Assembly: GCA_963674895.2 (NCBI GenBank)
Contig: CAXXCY010000003.1
Span: 1,736,001 to 1,800,000, forward strand
DNA: 64,000 nt
Reading direction: 5' to 3'
Origin: CAXXOK01 sp963674895
GTDB taxonomy: Bacteria > Bacillota > Clostridia > Christensenellales > Aristaeellaceae
This document shows, one piece after another, positions 62,044 through 64,000 of this stretch (position 1 is its first letter; every line of letters starts with the position of its first letter). A model generated the notes under the pieces. That model was not told the origin of the DNA and ran no database searches. It saw nothing but the letters and a program-made list of their open reading frames with translations. The position numbers and the translations under genes were made by a program.

Positions 62044-62525
62044 TACGTCTTATATCCATCTAATATATAACTTATATATTTCATCAGACCAAACTTATCA
62101 CATTTATCTGGAAAATGCAAGCGAAAATATTTGAAATTAAAAGCCACCGGGCATGCCGGTGGGATAGAGTGCTGTGAAAGTCCTTGGATACACAGGGTTT
62201 TGCGGATTTTCAGGTTTGTCGACATGATTGAACGTTTAAAGGGTTCGTTGCGGAGCCATTGGGGCGGGTGTTTTGAACCTGTCCGTTTATTGTCGCAAAG
62301 CCCCCTCGCTCTGGGTCCTCTCGTTTTATAGTCGCTTCACTCCCCGCCGGCCGCGATGCTTCTTAAAACCTCCCAACTCCAGTTCGCTTTGCACTGCGTG
62401 CAAGTGCCGGCTGGACACACGCTTACTTCCGTTGCCCTGAATCCCACCTTTGGCCGCGCAATGCGCGGCCCATGATGGGATCGAAAAGGGCATCGCTTTT
62501 TACTGGGGTCATCTGGGCGAAGCCC
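62044..62525. other. Intergenic region without a gene
   Basis: About 480 bp. Frames are short and lack ribosome sites. GGCCGCGC (62452-62459) and GCGCGGCC (62463-62470) make a stable hairpin with a three-base loop 56 bp behind pmbA, without a T-tract. Nothing else stands out. Confidence 0.5.
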
Positions 62526-63860
62526 CTAACTCCCGGCTACGCTCAACATCCCCACATCCACGCTCGGGGAGCCGAACGCGCCCTGGGGGAAGGTGAGGTC
62601 GCTGCCGACGGCGCGGACGGCCTTGAGCATTTCGTAGAAATTGCCCGCGATTGTGATCTGCTCCACGGGTTTGCCCTGCTTGCCCTCCTTTACGGAGAAG
62701 CCCTTGGCCGAAAGCGAGAAATCGCCGCTGACGGAGTCGGCGCCCGCGTGCAGCCCGTCCACCTCTCTGATCAGCAGGCCGTCGCCGATGTCCCGCATCA
62801 TCTGGTCCAGGCTCCGTTCACCGGCTTCCACGAAAAAGTTCGTTGGCGCTACGCGGATGGGCGCGGAATAGCCGGACTTGCTGGCGTTGCCGGTGGACTT
62901 CACGCCGTCCTTCTTCGCCGTTTTCAGGTTGTGCAGGAAGGTTTGCAGCACGCCGCTTTCAATCACGGCATGCCTGCCGCCGGGCACGCCTTCGGCATCG
63001 AACGGGCGGGAGGCGATGCCGTCCTGCCGCAGTGAATCGTCCACGATCGTCACACACGGCGCGGCGACGGTTTCGCCGAGCTTACCCTTGAACACGGAGA
63101 GGTCCTTTTGCACGTTCTCGGCGGAAAACGCCGCGGAGAAGACCTCCAGCAGGTCCGTCATCGCGCGGTAATGGAGGATGACGCGGTAATGCCCCGACGC
63201 AACGGGGGCCGCGTGCAGCATGGATACGGCGTCCTCCGCCGCTTCCGTGCCGAGCGCCTTGGCACCAAGCGCGGAAAAGCCGCGCCCCACCTGCATGGCC
63301 ACGCCTGTCGCGGTGGACTCTCCCTCGGTCGCCACCGGCATGATGTAGGCGACGCCGTAGGTGGCGGTGTACTGCTTGTCCATGCCGTAGGTATTGACGA
63401 TGCGCACGCTTTCTTTTGCCGTGATCACCGTGTTGTACCCAACCTTCGTCACGCGCGCGTCGTACCCCTTGGCCGTCTGTTCGGCGTCGAGCACGAACTG
63501 CAGCTTTTCGTCTGGCCCGCCGACATCATCCTCCAGCTTGAGCTGCGCATTTGCCTCCTTGCCGCCGTAGATGAACTGCTCGGATGTGTCCTCGCAGAGC
63601 ACGGCGCTGTCCTTCGCGCTGCGGACCAGCCAATCGACGGCGTCCTCATCGAACGCCTCGGTGGAGGCATACCCGATCTTTCCGTTCATTTTCACACGGA
63701 AGGAAAGGCCTTTGGTGAGGTTGGAGGAATACTGCGTAATCTCCCCGTTGGTCGCCATCGCCCGAAAGCTTTCGTCCTCTATCACATACGCCTCCGCCGC
63801 TTCCAGGCCCGCCCTGTCCGCCGCGGAAAACAGCTTTTCCAAAAATACGTTCAGTTCCAT
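62526..63860 (-). CDS. pmbA: TldD/PmbA-family metalloprotease subunit PmbA
   Basis: A 444-residue protein. I start it at ATG 63860 (MELNVFLEKLFSAADRAG), whose ribosome site AAGGAGTGA overlaps the stop of the upstream gene. It lacks the HExxxH motif of TldD, as PmbA subunits do. Landmarks are AEAYVIEDESFRAMATNGEI and a C-terminal SGDFSLSAKGFSVKEGKQ. With TldD it forms a peptidase that trims small peptides. Confidence 0.85.
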   Translation of the reverse strand: MELNVFLEKLFSAADRAGLEAAEAYVIEDESFRAMATNGEITQYSSNLTKGLSFRVKMNGKIGYASTEAFDEDAVDWLVRSAKDSAVLCEDTSEQFIYGGKEANAQLKLEDDVGGPDEKLQFVLDAEQTAKGYDARVTKVGYNTVITAKESVRIVNTYGMDKQYTATYGVAYIMPVATEGESTATGVAMQVGRGFSALGAKALGTEAAEDAVSMLHAAPVASGHYRVILHYRAMTDLLEVFSAAFSAENVQKDLSVFKGKLGETVAAPCVTIVDDSLRQDGIASRPFDAEGVPGGRHAVIESGVLQTFLHNLKTAKKDGVKSTGNASKSGYSAPIRVAPTNFFVEAGERSLDQMMRDIGDGLLIREVDGLHAGADSVSGDFSLSAKGFSVKEGKQGKPVEQITIAGNFYEMLKAVRAVGSDLTFPQGAFGSPSVDVGMLSVAGS

Positions 63861-63865
63861 ACCGC

Positions 63866-64000
63866 TCACTCCTTTGCTCTGCCGCCGACCGTCATCTGCC
63901 TGACGCGGATCATCGGCTGTCCGACGTTGGCCGGTATATTGCCGGATATGCTGCCGCACAGGCCCTGGTCCATCGTCATGGTCCTGCCGACGCGGTCGAT
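63866..64000 (-). CDS. tldD: TldD metalloprotease subunit, C-terminal part
   Basis: Only the last 44 codons are in the window. They read TMDQGLCGSISGNIPANVGQ and end MIRVRQMTVGGRAKE, the well-conserved TldD C-terminus. The gene is directly upstream of pmbA on the same strand and is translationally linked to it. Confidence 0.8.
   Translation of the reverse strand: MDRVGRTMTMDQGLCGSISGNIPANVGQPMIRVRQMTVGGRAKE

Noticed and set aside
61905..62060. c-di-GMP type I riboswitch
   Set aside because: GACGCAAAGCC resembles one half of its core, but the CAAACC half expected upstream is missing.
1..64000. CRISPR array
   Set aside because: No regularly spaced direct repeats with unique spacers were found in the window.

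Overview
The window looks like a chromosomal segment of a Gram-positive, clostridial bacterium (Bacillota, class Clostridia). This rests on strong GGAGG ribosome sites throughout, SP-beta/HK97-like siphophage modules typical of Firmicutes, a Tn916-type relic, LplB/LplC-type sugar permeases without a local ATPase, a DUF3798 transporter and a one-piece tmRNA next to smpB. The species cannot be named from the sequence.

Region 1 (1-23.8 kb) is the late half of a siphovirus prophage, read on the minus strand. From right to left it carries terminase small and large subunits, HNH nuclease, portal, ClpP-type protease, HK97 capsid, head fibre, connectors, tail tube, a gpG/gpGT tail chaperone pair made by -1 frameshifting, tape measure, Dit and the first codons of the tail endopeptidase. 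Accessory genes sit inside it: a cytosine methyltransferase, an AAA/DUF4143 ATPase, a degenerate SGNH-fold protein and, between tape measure and tail chaperone, a plus-strand pile of toxin-antitoxin and abortive-infection modules (YefM-YoeB, an orphan Phd-type antitoxin, an Abi_2 remnant, AbiEi-AbiEii). Broken copies of the tape-measure start lie between these modules. No integrase, repressor or replication gene is present, so the prophage is truncated at its right side.

Region 2 (23.9-27.1 kb) is a scrap zone: an IS3-family element, two Tn916-like regulator genes (one cut by the IS), an L-arabinose isomerase pseudogene and an IS3 orfA fragment fused to it.

Region 3 (27.1-48.8 kb) is an AT-richer carbohydrate island. 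Leftward genes encode a ROK repressor, two permeases and a binding protein of a CUT1-type importer, two uncharacterised glycosidase-like proteins, a GH29 fucosidase and an RraA/HMG-aldolase-like protein. Rightward genes encode a YesN-like response regulator, a long phosphomannose-isomerase-like protein, a SIS isomerase, a second ROK regulator, a HAD phosphatase fused to a deoxyhypusine-synthase-like domain, an HldE-like PfkB kinase and a heparinase II/III-like lyase. Two AT-rich palindromes sharing a half-site lie at the key promoters. The set looks like import, cleavage and then isomerase/kinase/phosphatase processing of an unusual sugar.

Region 4 (49.07-64 kb) is GC-richer core chromosome: tmRNA and smpB, proA, an ABC exporter pair, then a minus-strand block with a zinc dehydrogenase, a GntR regulator, a BMP-type importer with a DUF3798 binding protein, a PepD-type dipeptidase and the pmbA/tldD pair. 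The change in base composition at the 3' end of tmRNA, a classic island integration site, suggests that much of what lies to its left was acquired.
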